Shown here one piece after another: positions 22,025 through 32,499 of a DNA stretch of 64,000 nt. Each line of letters starts with the position of its first letter. Within the stretch, counting starts at the first letter, position 1. Origin of the DNA: Ceriagrion tenellum (Eukaryota > Arthropoda > Insecta > Odonata > Coenagrionidae); NCBI GenBank assembly GCA_963169105.1, contig OY720636.1, positions 76,558,123 through 76,622,122 on the forward strand. Reading direction: 5' to 3'. The notes below the pieces were generated by a model, which was not told where the DNA came from, ran no database searches, and worked only from the letters and a program-made list of their open reading frames with translations. Position numbers and translations under genes: made by a program.

Positions 22025-22510
22025 ACAATGGACATTAAGTAGAGAATAACCAAGCTTAAAGGGAAAAAAGACAACTGCTGTGCTCAAAGAAGATAGGATT
22101 ACAAACAGGAAGCAGTATGTGAAGACATTCGTGTGGAGCGTGGCTCTCTATGGATCGGAAGCAATGACCATTCGAAAAGAAGACCAGAAAAGACTTGAAA
22201 CGTTCATATTCTGGTACTAGATGAGTATGCTAAAGATAAAATGGATGAACAAAATAAGTAATGATGAATTAAACAGAAGAGTAGAAAAGTAAAGGATCAT
22301 AAGGAGCACTATACAGAAAAGAAGAACCAGATGAATTGTACATACCCTGAGGAACAATGACCTTGTGAAGAACATAATGGCAAGTAAAATAGAGGGAGGA
22401 GACCCCAGAGGAAGACCCAGGAATAAGTTCATGGGCCAAATAAAGAGGAAAGTTCAGAGGAAGAGATACTATAAAGTAAGGGACCAAGCAAGCTGGGTCT
22501 TCCTCCCTTC
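22025..22510 (+). pseudogene. RTE-like LINE C-terminus (right half of interrupted copy)
   Basis: Continuation of 18937-19317: ITKLKGKKTTAVLKEDRIT, YVKTFVWSVALYGSEAMTI, MLKIKWMNKISNDELNR and KIEGGDPRGRPRNKFMGQI, with several stops. The same family appears on the minus strand at 44398-45190 (GRPRNKFMDQIKRKVQ). Confidence 0.78.
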
Positions 22511-23631
22511 CTTTGTGAGTATATATCCCCATTTAAAATTGGGTATGACATTCATTTCTTAACGTTTTAACATCATTATCACAATCCAGCACCAATATAA
22601 GGAAGTGCTACAGTTAACCAATTTTAGGATTGATTGACCAATTATGAATCGTTACCGACCCTACTCCTCCAAATCTTACCGAAATTACTCCTCGTGCAGC
22701 TTATTCTCAAAGTAGATTTCCAATATTTATTCATCTTGGCATTCCAAAGTTTCACTGCGACACAGTAAAGAAGAAATGAATAAACTTCCGCACACTACGG
22801 TTTTGGCTTTTGTATTCTTGTGCATCCAGGGCACACCCAGAATTGATGAAAGTATAGACTAACTCGTTCGGAATTTGAATACGAATGAATAAGTCCCGAA
22901 AGACTGAGAAAGAAGTACTCCACTTGTGAGCATGCATGAATTGAGCGTTATTAGTCGGAACTTACATGTCGAAAGAATAATTGTGTAACAAATGACGAAC
23001 CAGGTTAAAGACAGACGAGTGAAGGAAAGACAAGGGTAGACTGAGAAAATCATGAGTCAACGTTGTAGAAGAGAGACTTATAAAAGGAGTATGAGAAGCT
23101 GTGAGAACAGGGTGGCGTAATTAACTGAAGCAAAAACGCTATGAAAGGGTAGTGCAGCGTGGTTGAAATTATTAGTTCTGAGTGTCTTCGGAGAGAAACA
23201 GAAGCCTTAGTAACCTATCATCGCGAACTAAGACATTTCTGAGTTTGGTTATCTCGATGGGTGCGTGTATATATCCAAAACCAAGTAGATGAGTACGTAT
23301 GTATACCTAAATGTTAAATTATCCCTTTAAAACACGAGTTTACCACGGTAAATTTACTATTTTTAGAAATGAAACCTACGATCTTGGGAACGAATTATCA
23401 CGGGGTGATTGGAACCCATGGTGATACTGCGCGATGGTTGGTGTCATACTTGCCTGAACGGCGTATCATGATCATGTGTGAACATGAGACGATGAAGTCA
23501 GAGAAATCAATTTTCAGGCCAGAAAAAAAAGGCAGGGGTAATTAATCTGTTCAAATAGAGTCGGAATTATGTAAGTTGAACTTTGCAGGAGTTGTATTGA
23601 TGATCAATAAACAATATAAAAATCTGATAAT
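22511..23631. other. Repeat tail, then about 1 kb unassigned
   Basis: 22500-22595 recur inverted at 14236-14326 (GGGTATGACATTC, CATCATTATCACAATCC). 22600-23631 have no recognisable content. Confidence 0.4.
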
Positions 23632-25095
23632 TATTTTATTTATTTATTTATTTAATAAAATTGTTCACATACAGCATTAGCGCCAATTTATAGTGAAAAA
23701 TATAACCAAAAACAAGAAAGAGGACAAAAACACAATAACAGCATAACAATAAGCAACGAGAGCCCAACATGGAAAGGGGAAAATATTTAATTTGATGACA
23801 GGTGGGATATCGCTTGGGTGGTGAAATAGTTACATGGTAAATAAAAAGGATCGATAGTGTGGGGGAGTGAATTTAGAAGGGATGGGAGGCGAAATAAAGG
23901 TGAGCGCTTGGTGAGAGATATCCTTGGAATAGGCAGATGGAGTAGAGTATGAGTGCGGGTGGATCGAGTTGGTATCCTGAAGTTGAAGAGAGAAAGCAGT
24001 TCAGGGCAATCAATGGTCGAGTTAAGGGTATTGTGGAGGAGTTTAAAATCCATTTTAAGTCTGTGGTTTTCGAGGTTAGAAATGGAAAGAGAGGACAGCA
24101 CAGCGTTTGAGGACATATTACGGAAATGTGGGACTCTGTGCTTGACTATTTTGGCAAAGAAGTGAGAGATGCAATCGAGGGATTTTAGATTTGTTGGGGC
24201 TGACATAGACCAAATTGGGGAACAATATGATACTATGGGAAGGACAATTGTTGAGTAGTAGGAATGGAGTGCTATTGGATCTTTAATTTCTGTGAAGCGG
24301 TAAAGAAGGCCTAATAGGGACATCGCTTTATTTTTTACAGTCTGAATGTGGTCGGAGTAATTTAGCTTTTGATCGGTTAAAACGCCTAGGTCTTTCATGG
24401 TTGTCACTCTGTTTAAGGGAGTTGAGTTAATTGTGTAGTTGAAAGTCAGGGGTTTTGTTTTCAGAGCAAGAGTCATGATGCTGCATTTTCCAGGGTTTAG
24501 GTTAAGTTTCCAGGTATCACACCACAGGGAAGTTTGATTTAAGGCAAGTTGAAGTTGAATACAGTCAGAAGTATTATTAATTTGCTTGTAAATCTTGCAA
24601 TCATCAGCATAGAGAAGGCAATGAACTTGGGAGGAAAGGAGCTGAGAAGGAAGATCATTAATGAATAAATTGAATAGATATGGCCCAAGGACACTGCCCT
24701 GGGGAACTCCAGACGTTACAGGAGACCAAGAGGAAGAAGCACCGGCGAGTACTACACGCTGGGTTCTGTTGGTGAGAAAGCTAGAAAGGAGGCTGAGGAA
24801 CATACCATGTATGCCAAACTGTTGGCTGAGTTTATGAAGGAGGAGTGGATGATGGATGGCGTCGAAAGCCTTGGAGAAGTCAAGGTAGATGGCATCAAGT
24901 TGAGTTGATTTGTCTATTGCCATGACGGCGTGGTGCTGAAAGACGGCAAGATTTGTTAGGCATGATCTTCCTGGGAGGAAACCATGTTGCTGGGAAGATA
25001 AAAAGGGAGAGGTGAAATAGTAAATCCTATTATAAAACTTACTCATAAAAAAGTTTATTTTTTCCCGAAAATAAAAATCAACCTTACCCACGAAA
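23632..25095 (-). mobile_element. Young 5'-truncated CR1/Jockey-like LINE with (TAAA)n tail
   Basis: The minus-strand insertion ends in a (TAAA)n tail (plus-strand TTTA repeats at 23632-23660) and has an uninterrupted RT frame, both signs of recent retroposition. It sits about 260 bp downstream of the CaaX coiled-coil stop codon, in or near that gene's 3' flank. Confidence 0.85.
23787..25091 (-). CDS. Non-LTR reverse transcriptase, 5'-truncated, open frame
   Basis: 434 residues without a stop. RT motifs in order: QHGFLPGRSCLTNLA, DAIYLDFSKAFDAIHHPLLL (first catalytic Asp), TSGVPQGSVLGPYLFNLFIN, LLYADDCKIY (catalytic A-D-D), LNLNPGKCSIMTL, DLGVLTDQKLNYSDHI, then the C-terminal SYYSTIVLPIVSYCSPIW. 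The catalytic residues are intact, but the endonuclease and RT motifs 0-2 are missing, so this copy is not autonomous. The start is only the open-frame limit at the truncation. CR1/Jockey superfamily by motif style; clade uncertain. Confidence 0.9.
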   Translation of the reverse strand: MGKVDFYFREKINFFMSKFYNRIYYFTSPFLSSQQHGFLPGRSCLTNLAVFQHHAVMAIDKSTQLDAIYLDFSKAFDAIHHPLLLHKLSQQFGIHGMFLSLLSSFLTNRTQRVVLAGASSSWSPVTSGVPQGSVLGPYLFNLFINDLPSQLLSSQVHCLLYADDCKIYKQINNTSDCIQLQLALNQTSLWCDTWKLNLNPGKCSIMTLALKTKPLTFNYTINSTPLNRVTTMKDLGVLTDQKLNYSDHIQTVKNKAMSLLGLLYRFTEIKDPIALHSYYSTIVLPIVSYCSPIWSMSAPTNLKSLDCISHFFAKIVKHRVPHFRNMSSNAVLSSLSISNLENHRLKMDFKLLHNTLNSTIDCPELLSLFNFRIPTRSTRTHTLLHLPIPRISLTKRSPLFRLPSLLNSLPHTIDPFYLPCNYFTTQAISHLSSN

Positions 25096-25351
25096 ATCTG
25101 GATAAATGAATCCAGTAAAAGCAGAAAATATCACGTGATTAGTGAACATGGAGTATAACTTTCAATCACATACATCATTCGAAGGAGTTTATAATTGAAA
25201 TTGCCCTGTAATGAAGTCAAAGGGAATCTTAGTATCTAGGGCTAAAATGAATGTTTAAATGAATTACTTTGACTTTCACATGCTGGGCGCCACATGCCAT
25301 ACATCTCAATTTCATTCCAAGAAGGGGCAGTTAATAAAATTAAAGTATCCA
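25096..25351 (-). other. 3' flank of the CaaX coiled-coil gene
   Basis: 256 bp between the stop codon and the LINE insertion. No AATAAA hexamer found on the minus strand; the real polyadenylation site may lie beyond the LINE. Confidence 0.35.
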
Positions 25352-26795
25352 TCACTGGATGGAGCAGCCCTTCTCGTCCATCTCCTTCTGCCTCTTCCTC
25401 AACTCAGCCTCTTTCTGATCCAGTTCTACCCTCCTCCTGGCGGACATAGTAGCCTCCTCCCTCTCCCTCTGCCTCCTCAGCTCGTCCATCTGCTGCTGGT
25501 TTCTGAAGCAAGAGTCCTGCAGTTCCTTGGCCATCTTCACCGCGTTAGCCGCGTCCCTCTCCTCCCGATCCCGCCTCTCCCTCAGCCTCGCGTCTTCTCT
25601 CTCCGCATCCTCACGAAACATCCTCTCCCTCGCCCTCATAGCCTCTTCCCTCCGGTCCGCCTCTTCTTTCGCCCTCATCTGAGACTCTTTCAGCTGAGCC
25701 TCACGCCTCTCGCGAGCATCGTTAAACTCCCTCTCGCGGTCCGCCCTGTCCATCTCCTCCCGTGCCCTCTTCTTCTCGTCTTGCTTCCTCCTCTCTTCAG
25801 CCACCGTCTTCAGCCACTCCTCCCTCCACTTGTCTTCCTCCTCCATCCTCTTCCTCCTAAACTCCTCTTCCCTCTCCAGCTTCTCCCTTTGGGCCTTCTC
25901 CTCTTCCCTCTTCACCTTCTCCCTCCTCAGCCTCTCCTCATCGGCTCTCTTCTTCTCCTCCGCCTCCGTCTTCAGCCTCTCCGTCCTCCACATTTCCTCG
26001 TCCGCCATCCTCTGCCTCCTCTTCTCCTCGTCCCTCTCCAGCTTCTCCCTGTGGGCCTTCTCTTCCCTCCTCACCTCCTCCCTCCTCACCTCCTCCATCT
26101 TCAGCCTCTCCACATCGGCCCTCTTCCTCTCCTCCGATTCCATCGCCTTCATTTTCGCCTCCCTCTTCTCCAATCGCTTCTCCTCTTCCTCCCGTCGCTT
26201 CTTTATTTCCTGCCTCGCTTTTTCCTCTTCCACCCTTATCTTCTCCTTCTCCTCCCTCAGTAGATCCTCCTGCCTACGCATCTCCTCCGCGTTCCTCATT
26301 TCCTTTTCGGCCAGCTCCTTCAGCCTGTTTTCTTCTACCTCCCTTAATTCCCTCTCTCTTTCGAGCATTGCCTTGTGGACCATGTCCCTCTTCTTGTCCA
26401 CTTCCTTCTTGTCCTCCTCCACTTTCCTCTTCTCCTCGCCCACTCTCATTGTCAGTTCGTCCTCTCGCTTTCTCAGCTCCTCCATATCTTTCCTCTTTCT
26501 CTCCTCCAGTTCCTTCAACTCCTTTTCTTTTCTTTCTCGCTCCTTCTCTTCCTGATCTCTGAGCCACTTCCTTTCCTTCCGATCTTCTTCCTCTCTCCTG
26601 TTTAGTCGAGCCTCCCTTTTTTCCACCTCTCTCCACACCCTTTCCTGTTGTTCTTTTTCTCTCTGAATCAGCTCTTTCCTCTGCTCCCTTAAGTCCTGGA
26701 ACAATAATTCGTGTGCACTCATGTGTAAGTGAAGTTGCTCCGTCTTGGGGTTAAAGACTCTTGCTCGCCGGGCTGAAGAAGTGCGAGGAATTCTC
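25352..26795 (-). CDS. Terminal exon: long charged coiled coil ending in a CaaX box
   Basis: The 3'-most exon of an unrecognised minus-strand gene. The acceptor (TCTCTATATTACAG) lies just above 26795 and the frame is open from it, entering in phase 2. The first 24 codons (RIPRTSSARRARVFNPKTEQ and on) lead into MSAHELLFQDLREQRKELIQ and about 430 residues of nearly unbroken E/K/R/Q-rich helix with heptad-like runs of EERKR type, a single long coiled coil of a kind seen in caldesmon- or trichohyalin-like proteins by composition only. The chain ends EKGCSIQ: C-S-I-Q fits the CaaX consensus, with Q favouring farnesylation. So the predicted product is a lipid-anchored rod. Complementary-strand ORFs here are shadows. 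The preceding exons are at 29650-32499. Confidence 0.68.
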
Positions 26796-26924
26796 CTGTA
26801 ATATAGAGAAAGACAAGAGTTGATGCGTTTTCGTGATGTCTAAAGTGATGAACACTTACAAGGACACTGGGACGAGCAACGGTATTAAAAGAGTCACCCG
26901 CAAGTCCTGAGGTATGTCTTCTAC
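26796..26924. other. Intron start region upstream of the coiled-coil exon
   Basis: Short intronic segment up to the next LINE fragment. Confidence 0.4.
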
Positions 26925-27420
26925 ATCTACTTACTATCCTCCGAGTCGCTGCATGGGCGTGTGGCAGGTGGTATTTTGGGAGGTGAAATGGTGACGTGTA
27001 TCATGGGAGTGTATTTAGTAGAGCTCAGTTTATATTGCGTTTGCTTATTGTGCACCAAAATAACGATTATTTGTACCTATCTATTTCGCAATGTATCTCT
27101 CTTATTTTATTGTTTAACTCAGACATAGATATGCATTGTGGCGTAATAAAAATATTTGCTATGTCGCTCTGAAACACACCTGTTCTGAATTTCTCAAGCA
27201 AGCTAAGCCTAGCATGTATCCTCCGAGTTTCTAGGAGCTCCCATTCTTATACATCTACAAGTTCTGAGACACTATAAGTTTCCTCGTAACAGTATTTAAC
27301 GAAGCGTGCAGCTTTTCATTGTATTGTATTAATTTTTTTGGTTAAACCTCTATGACCAGGGTCCCAAATACTATCGGCGTATTCGAGGCGTGGCCTATCC
27401 AGGTCGTTAAACTGCTCTCG
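26925..27420 (-). mobile_element. Second Daphne/CR1-like LINE family, C-terminus and 3' UTR
   Basis: The minus strand codes (with stops) for RLEYADSIWDPGHRGLTKKI, KAARFVKYCYEETYSVSELV and EWELLETRRIHARLSLLEKF between about 27400 and 27170. The 3' UTR continues to a CATCTAC-type tail at 26925. Clearly homologous to 35440-35960 and distantly to 6910-7925. It lies in the last intron of the CaaX gene. Confidence 0.75.
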
Positions 27421-28477
27421 ATACTATGTAGAATTCTCTCTGGGAGCAATGGACATGCGCTTGCCCCGGAATCCAGGATATCTACTATACGCACGAGTCA
27501 TCTCAGGTAGTAGCACGCAGGATATATGAGCATACCGGTAGGGTTTAGCTTAGACGATAGGCAAGAGAGTAGGTGAGTAGGTGGACCAGCAGATTGAGTA
27601 CTTTAAAATTATGTTGTCTCGAGTGGGTCAGTAAGTGGGGTCTGCGTTTCCTGTGAGTATTTAAGAAAGAATACTCATAGTTCAGGGCTAAGGTGTAGTA
27701 TAGTCGATGGCAGCAAATTTGAAATGATATCAGAACGCAATGTTGAGGACTGTGAAGTAATGTTTGCAGCAGTAGTCTATGATACCGTAAATAAGGGATG
27801 AATTCTGTAACCATGTGTAGTTAATACATATCTGTTCCTATTATTTCTGTCTTTTCTCCTGGCAGACATTATGCCGATCGAGCTAACTACGAATACACCA
27901 AAAGTTTGCCTTGAAAAGGAAAATTTGGAGGAATTTAGTAGTCTTTGTATGACTACTATGTTAAAGTCGAAATGCTAGTTACAGACTTCGGCCATATACT
28001 GCGTGGATGTAAGAACTCCAGTTGGAACGCCAATTGGAACTCCACTGAATTGCATAATAGTAAAACATTTGGGGAACTTTAACTGCTCAAAATTTATTCT
28101 TAATAGTATAAATAACACTTATGAAATTGTTATAGAAGTAAACGATCAGAGTCATAAAATTTAAGTATCTTTCTCCACAATATAGTTCTATATTATCTAA
28201 AATTGGTCTCAATTTCATGTGTAATTTTTTAGATTGATAACTTTATGCTATCTATGATGCTTTATGCTAGCTATGATATGTTTCTGGCAGTCCTTCCATT
28301 TGCTGTAAAACGCTCACCGAATTCGGCAACTCATTCAATCAGAGCCACAATAATTTCTTTACGTAATGGAAGAAAATTTCCAATATTTTACATTTATAGC
28401 ATTTCCTCACTGATCCCTTGAAGAGGTGAAAGTGCTACCGTACTCTAAAGAATCTAGATGTATTTAAAAATAGAACT
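27421..28477. other. Intronic, nothing firmly recognised
   Basis: A plus-strand CTTTTCTCCTGGCAG acceptor-like string at about 27852-27866 precedes a 35-codon open stretch, judged chance. No repeat partner seen. Confidence 0.35.
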
Positions 28478-28567
28478 TTCTTATGCTTTTTCCCACTTCC
28501 TTCCTCCTTGGATTGGGGTGGCGGGCCCGCCGTTGATCCCGCGGCGTCACCATGAGTATAGCTATTC
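28478..28567 (-). pseudogene. Decayed 90-nt exon copy of the CaaX coiled-coil gene
   Basis: The acceptor GATCATTTCAG is intact on the minus strand, and one base plus exactly 29 open codons follow (NSYTHGDAAGSTAGPPPQSK and EEGSGKKHK). This is the same phase, length and opening N-S as the exon at 29650-29739. At the position where the donor should be (AG|GTATG) the sequence reads AA|AGTTCT, so splicing from here is not expected. Either a dead duplicate or an exon using a weak site. Confidence 0.5.
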
Positions 28568-29649
28568 CTGAAATGATCAAAAATCAGGAATATTTTCATC
28601 CTTTTTTTATAGTGTGTTGAATTTTTTTGCCATAATTCATGCTTTTGGCATGGACTGCAATAATGCTAATTAGATTTGATTCTTAATCTTTTGAGCACAC
28701 ACTTGCCTCTTGATTTTTTATTGTAACACAATGCATTGGGTACAGTGGCTTGAGTTTTATTGCTTTCTCTTACGATAAAAGAGGGTCTCTTACAACAATA
28801 ATAATGAAAGACTTACTATGTGACAAAAACTATTATTATAAATTATTATGGCATAGACTAATAAGAAGTGCATTGTACAAGGCACGTCTAAAATATTTTA
28901 AATGCCACTTTATACATTATAACTTTTACAAAAAATATTATGCTCAAGTTTTTGTTGCACAAACAGTCTATAGTTAACCCATTTCCGCCCACCGTAGTTA
29001 TATGGCTACACCCTGACGCCCAGAAGTTAATGCATCTCTGTAGGAGGAACCGCGAACTCAATTGTAACCCACTTGTCAACACTGCGTCATTCAAAGTCAC
29101 GATCACCAAATACTTTGCATGTGTACTTTAGGCGAACATATGAGTAACGTACCAAAAATTCCACAAAATCACAAACAAAAAATGTTTTTGGTTGGAAATG
29201 AGTTTTGTAGAATACGTTTTTGTGCAGAAAAACCCTAAACTTGCATTTAAATTCACCACTAGTCTCTCAATATTTTAACCTCCCAAGCTATTTAAGGTAA
29301 ATTATAATGACCATTTCCTAAGGTCCTGATATTGATGTGCTGGTTTTCTCATAGTGTTGATATAGATTTGGAGAAATCCTTCCGTCTGAATGTTGTACAG
29401 CAGAATTTAAGGATTACCTTTTTAGATTTTTCTTGTAAATAATAGATAAGATATTCTTGTAATTTTTTTATTTTAAAAATCATTAATAAATTAGGGGATT
29501 CCCTTTAATATCCAGCCATAGATAAACTAAGGTAGCTAACGATACCCAACGCACATTTCAGTTGATGGCTGATCGTACACTGATGTCGTGAACGTGAGAC
29601 CCATCTTAAACCGGCCTTCAACTATCACGTACCACCTAAATCTACATAC
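28568..29649. other. Intronic, nothing recognised
   Basis: AT-rich; no supported feature on either strand. Confidence 0.4.
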
Positions 29650-29739
29650 CCGCTCTGTTGACCGCCTTTGGCTTCGTCCGTGGATTGCTTGGACGGATCC
29701 TCCGTTGAATCCTCATCATGCCCTGAATTGTTACTATTT
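29650..29739 (-). CDS. 90-nt polar exon of the CaaX coiled-coil gene
   Basis: Minus-strand exon between acceptor CTTATCATTACAG and donor GTATGTAG. It has one base, 29 codons, two bases (phase 2 on both sides). Composition is polar/acidic: NSNNSGHDEDSTEDPSKQST then DEAKGGQQS. The trailing GG plus the G opening the coiled-coil exon (26795) forms Gly, so the join is in frame. DPSKQSTDEAKGGQQ aligns by eye with DPPKQPKDEKVDGNQ of the next exon, indicating exon duplication. Probably disordered; no known domain. Confidence 0.65.
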
Positions 29740-30631
29740 CTGTAATGATAAGAACCAGTTGACGGAGAATATTACTAGGGGAAAGCAGTTATGTGTTTAA
29801 ATATTAATATAATTGTAATAAATTTTATTCCACTATTGGATTCCCCATTCATTATATATACCAACAACCTTCCAAAGTGGAATTAGGTACTTCAAACAGA
29901 TAAAAATCTGTTTTTGGGATTAACGTCCCAATATCAAAAGAGACAGACATTTGATACCAATCACTTTAATCACAATTACCAGAAAAACACTTTTTCACAT
30001 ATGTATCCATACAATCAAGAAAGAAGTTCAGCGACTCAATCAGAATACATGTACAAGTAAATAAAACAATACTTTAAAATACAAAACTATACATCAATTC
30101 TTTACTACATTTGCATACGTAAAAGCCATATAGGTATTACATACACTTTCCTATGCTATATAAATAGATGTTCAATGTTTTGTTTACAAAATAACCATAA
30201 TTTTATGTTTCGTGAAAAAGAAGTTATAGTGGCACTAATCCTCAATTCAAGCGATAGAGAACCGAACTGTTTGGGGGCAAGGTACTTCTAAGATAGTTTA
30301 AAATTTAAAATGATCATCCTTTGTCAATTATTTGTTTAACTGGTACTCATTCTCCTATGTTTTGTTGAAATGGTTATCTCTCATCGATTAATCGCTGAAA
30401 TGGTAATACTTAGTCGAGCTGAGGGAAAGTGGTTCAAAAGAATGAATACGTTTGACTTTGACATAAATCAACATTTTAACACTCTTCGGTCTTGGAAGTC
30501 TACAATTTAGTCGTACCAAAAACATAAATTGATTACATGTTTTCGAGTTAAGAGAAACTCAATCATGTACTCATCCTTATCCAAACTTCAGAACTCCGTG
30601 GGATCGTAATTAGTAAACAAACAACTCATAC
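29740..30631. other. Intron, nothing recognised
   Basis: AT-rich intron of about 0.9 kb. Confidence 0.5.
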
Positions 30632-30721
30632 CTGCGCTGATTTCCGTCCACTTTTTCGTCCTTGGGTTGCTTAGGTGGGTCCTTAGATGCCTTCTTGTTA
30701 TCGTCTGGATCATCGCCATCG
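30632..30721 (-). CDS. 90-nt polar exon of the CaaX coiled-coil gene
   Basis: Acceptor TTTATGATTTCAG and donor GTATGAG on the minus strand; one base, 29 codons, two bases. It reads DGDDPDDNKKASK, then DPPKQPKDEKVDGNQR. The split codon with the next exon (AG + A) is Arg. The acceptor string is nearly the same as that of 30916-31005 (ATGATTTCAG), consistent with tandem exon duplication that carried intron ends with it. Confidence 0.66.
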
Positions 30722-30915
30722 CTGAAATCATAAAAGCTAGTAGAAGGTAGCATTTACTGGAGACCAGCATCTCAGTGTTTAAATGGTAATCGAGCTTCAA
30801 AATGAGGCAAAACAGTCACATGGAATCAATAGATATAATATTCAAATCGGGTTGCATTTCAATATTTGGTAATATTTGTGTATATATTTACCAATATGTC
30901 CTAAGTAAATCTAAC
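30722..30915. other. Short intron
   Basis: A 194-nt intron between two 90-nt exons. Confidence 0.55.
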
Positions 30916-31005
30916 CTTGCACGCTGTGACTCATAGTTGCTGTTCAAGGGCTCTGGGGACGGATTAGTTTCCAATTCACAATCGATGTCTAACTGTTCAC
31001 TGATT
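30916..31005 (-). CDS. 90-nt polar exon of the CaaX coiled-coil gene
   Basis: Acceptor TTTATGATTTCAG and donor GTTAG; one base, 29 codons, two bases. It reads ISEQLDIDCELETNPSPEPL then NSNYESQRA. The trailing AG plus C of the next exon gives Ser. It contains the only cysteine noted among the small exons. Same length and phase as 30632-30721 and 29650-29739. Confidence 0.64.
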
Positions 31006-31529
31006 CTGAAATCATAAATTGAGACGATGTTACTTGCAATGGTGGGGAGGTGGAAGTAGAGGGAATGAAGTGAAATGACGAAGGGTAAGAGAGGGAGACA
31101 AAGAGACAGAGGGTGTGGCAGGTAAACCAAATTACTAGACGAAAACAGTCCTAGTCTCACAAACACAAGACTCATAGAATTGGGTTTAAAAATCACTCCT
31201 CTCTATGGCGTTACAAATTCTCCGATATTGAGGTCTTATTACTTAAATAATCGAAACGGGACATTAGGTAGTGGAATGTTATGTTGATTTTTGAAGTGCT
31301 TTTGCTGGCGAAAATTAGGTTTCCGACTGTCTCTTCTCGCACAAGCTTTCTTCTCCCGTTTAATATAGGATTTTGAAAGTCTCGAAGCCCGTGTCCGAAA
31401 TTCTCCCACTTCGCTGCGCCCACGAACTAATTCAGTTGTCATGTTTCAGCGGCGAAGGTAAGTTGCGGACTGACTACACGGGACGACATCTCAAAGATTC
31501 AAAGCTGTGTAAAAAACGACTAAACTCAC

Positions 31530-31553
31530 CGCTGATCATCAACTGAATCCTTA
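31530..31553 (-). CDS. 24-nt micro-exon of the CaaX coiled-coil gene
   Basis: Acceptor ATAAATCACTCTAG and a strong donor GTGAGTTT enclose only 24 nt: one base, seven codons KDSVDDQ, two bases (CG). It is phase 2 on both sides, so it can be included or skipped without changing frame; CG + A of the next exon is Arg, and the preceding GA + T is Asp. Supported by splice strings and phase only, so it needs transcript data. Confidence 0.42.
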
Positions 31554-32418
31554 CTAGAGTGATTTATATAGAAATAGAAGCAATCGCTGTTCAAAACTTC
31601 CGAGTATGGTCTAGTCTAGGAGTCCTAAAGAACATATTTTTAGGTTGGATTCCCGCTGAAGCACAGAGACATAACTGCAGCATGTTCATTCATACTCCAT
31701 ACCGAAGATTTTAAGCGACGAAACTAATCGCTTTTCTCAGTTTAGAAAAATAAGGTGCCACCCTGGCTACCCTGGATGACTACCCAGGAAAGGGCTAATA
31801 AGACCCTGACCAGACCAATTTATGAATAGGCGTCACTAGTGTGGTACCCACATGAAGAGGAAAAAAATGGAGAAGGCATAAGGAAAGGCAGCAAAGTATG
31901 CAATAGGGATGCATGAGAGGACTAAGAGCGTCACTATAATGCTTCGAGTGCCACGATGGGACTCTCTAACGCGGAAGAGAGAAATAAGCAGACATATTGT
32001 ACTGTTCCGCACACTTGAGGGGGAGAAAGCATGGAGAGAACTGCGACAGAAGGTTGAAAACCCGAACTACGTTGGCAGGAATGATCACCAGTAGGTACAA
32101 GGTGAAACGTCTGTCACAAAGCATCATTGTAAAAAATGTTTTCATTCCTCAACAGCACGACTGTAGATTGGAACAGTATTCCTGGATTTTATTAATTATC
32201 CTGAAAATTTATTTTGGACGATTAATTCATTGTTAATTTTAATTTTTTCAATTGTTTTCTGATTTTATGTTTTATTTTTTATGACAGTTTAAACGCCTTC
32301 TTTGCATTGTTTTACTGTTAACACCTGGTAAATAGCCAACTTATAACTCTTTTGGTTAATAATAATAATAAAACCCTTGTAAATCGGTCACATGAATACT
32401 CCGTCACGCAGTACATAC
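31554..32418 (+). mobile_element. Intron holding a CR1/L2-like LINE C-terminal remnant (31780-32230)
   Basis: On the plus strand 31780-32230 encode a broken LINE end: YASLVWYPHEEEKMEK, MHERTKSVTIMLRVPRWDSL, TRKREISRHIVLFRTLEGEK, then a degraded FIPQQHDCRLEQYSW corresponding to the family's final R-x-W-N-x-L-P motif. It lies antisense inside the first intron of the CaaX gene. Confidence 0.6.
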
Positions 32419-32499
32419 TCAATATAATCTTCCCAGCCGTCCGAACCCGAAGAATCGGCTCCATCTCCTTCTAGTCGGTTCCTTCTGGAGTGGCTCATC
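32419..32499 (-). CDS. First coding exon (81 nt) of the CaaX coiled-coil gene
   Basis: Minus-strand exon after acceptor CCTCTTTTTTAG, with ATG directly after one base: MSHSRRNRLEGDGADSSGSD then GWEDYI and two bases (GA), closed by the consensus donor GTATGTAC. The ATG is the first in frame and no upstream coding exon was found, so translation is taken to start here; a 5' UTR exon must lie further right. The arginine-rich start followed by an acidic stretch parallels the exon at 8429-8545 of the companion gene. Confidence 0.55.
   Translation of the reverse strand, partial: DEPLQKEPTRRRWSRFFGFGRLGRLY

Noticed and set aside
25259..26605. Long plus-strand ORFs rich in Leu/Pro/Ser opposite the coiled-coil exon
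   Set aside because: Shadow ORFs: purine-rich coiled-coil coding leaves the complementary frames open. Splice and phase evidence supports only the minus strand.
27852..27975. Plus-strand exon after CTTTTCTCCTGGCAG
   Set aside because: Good acceptor-like string, but only 35 open codons, no donor or homology; likely chance within an antisense intron.
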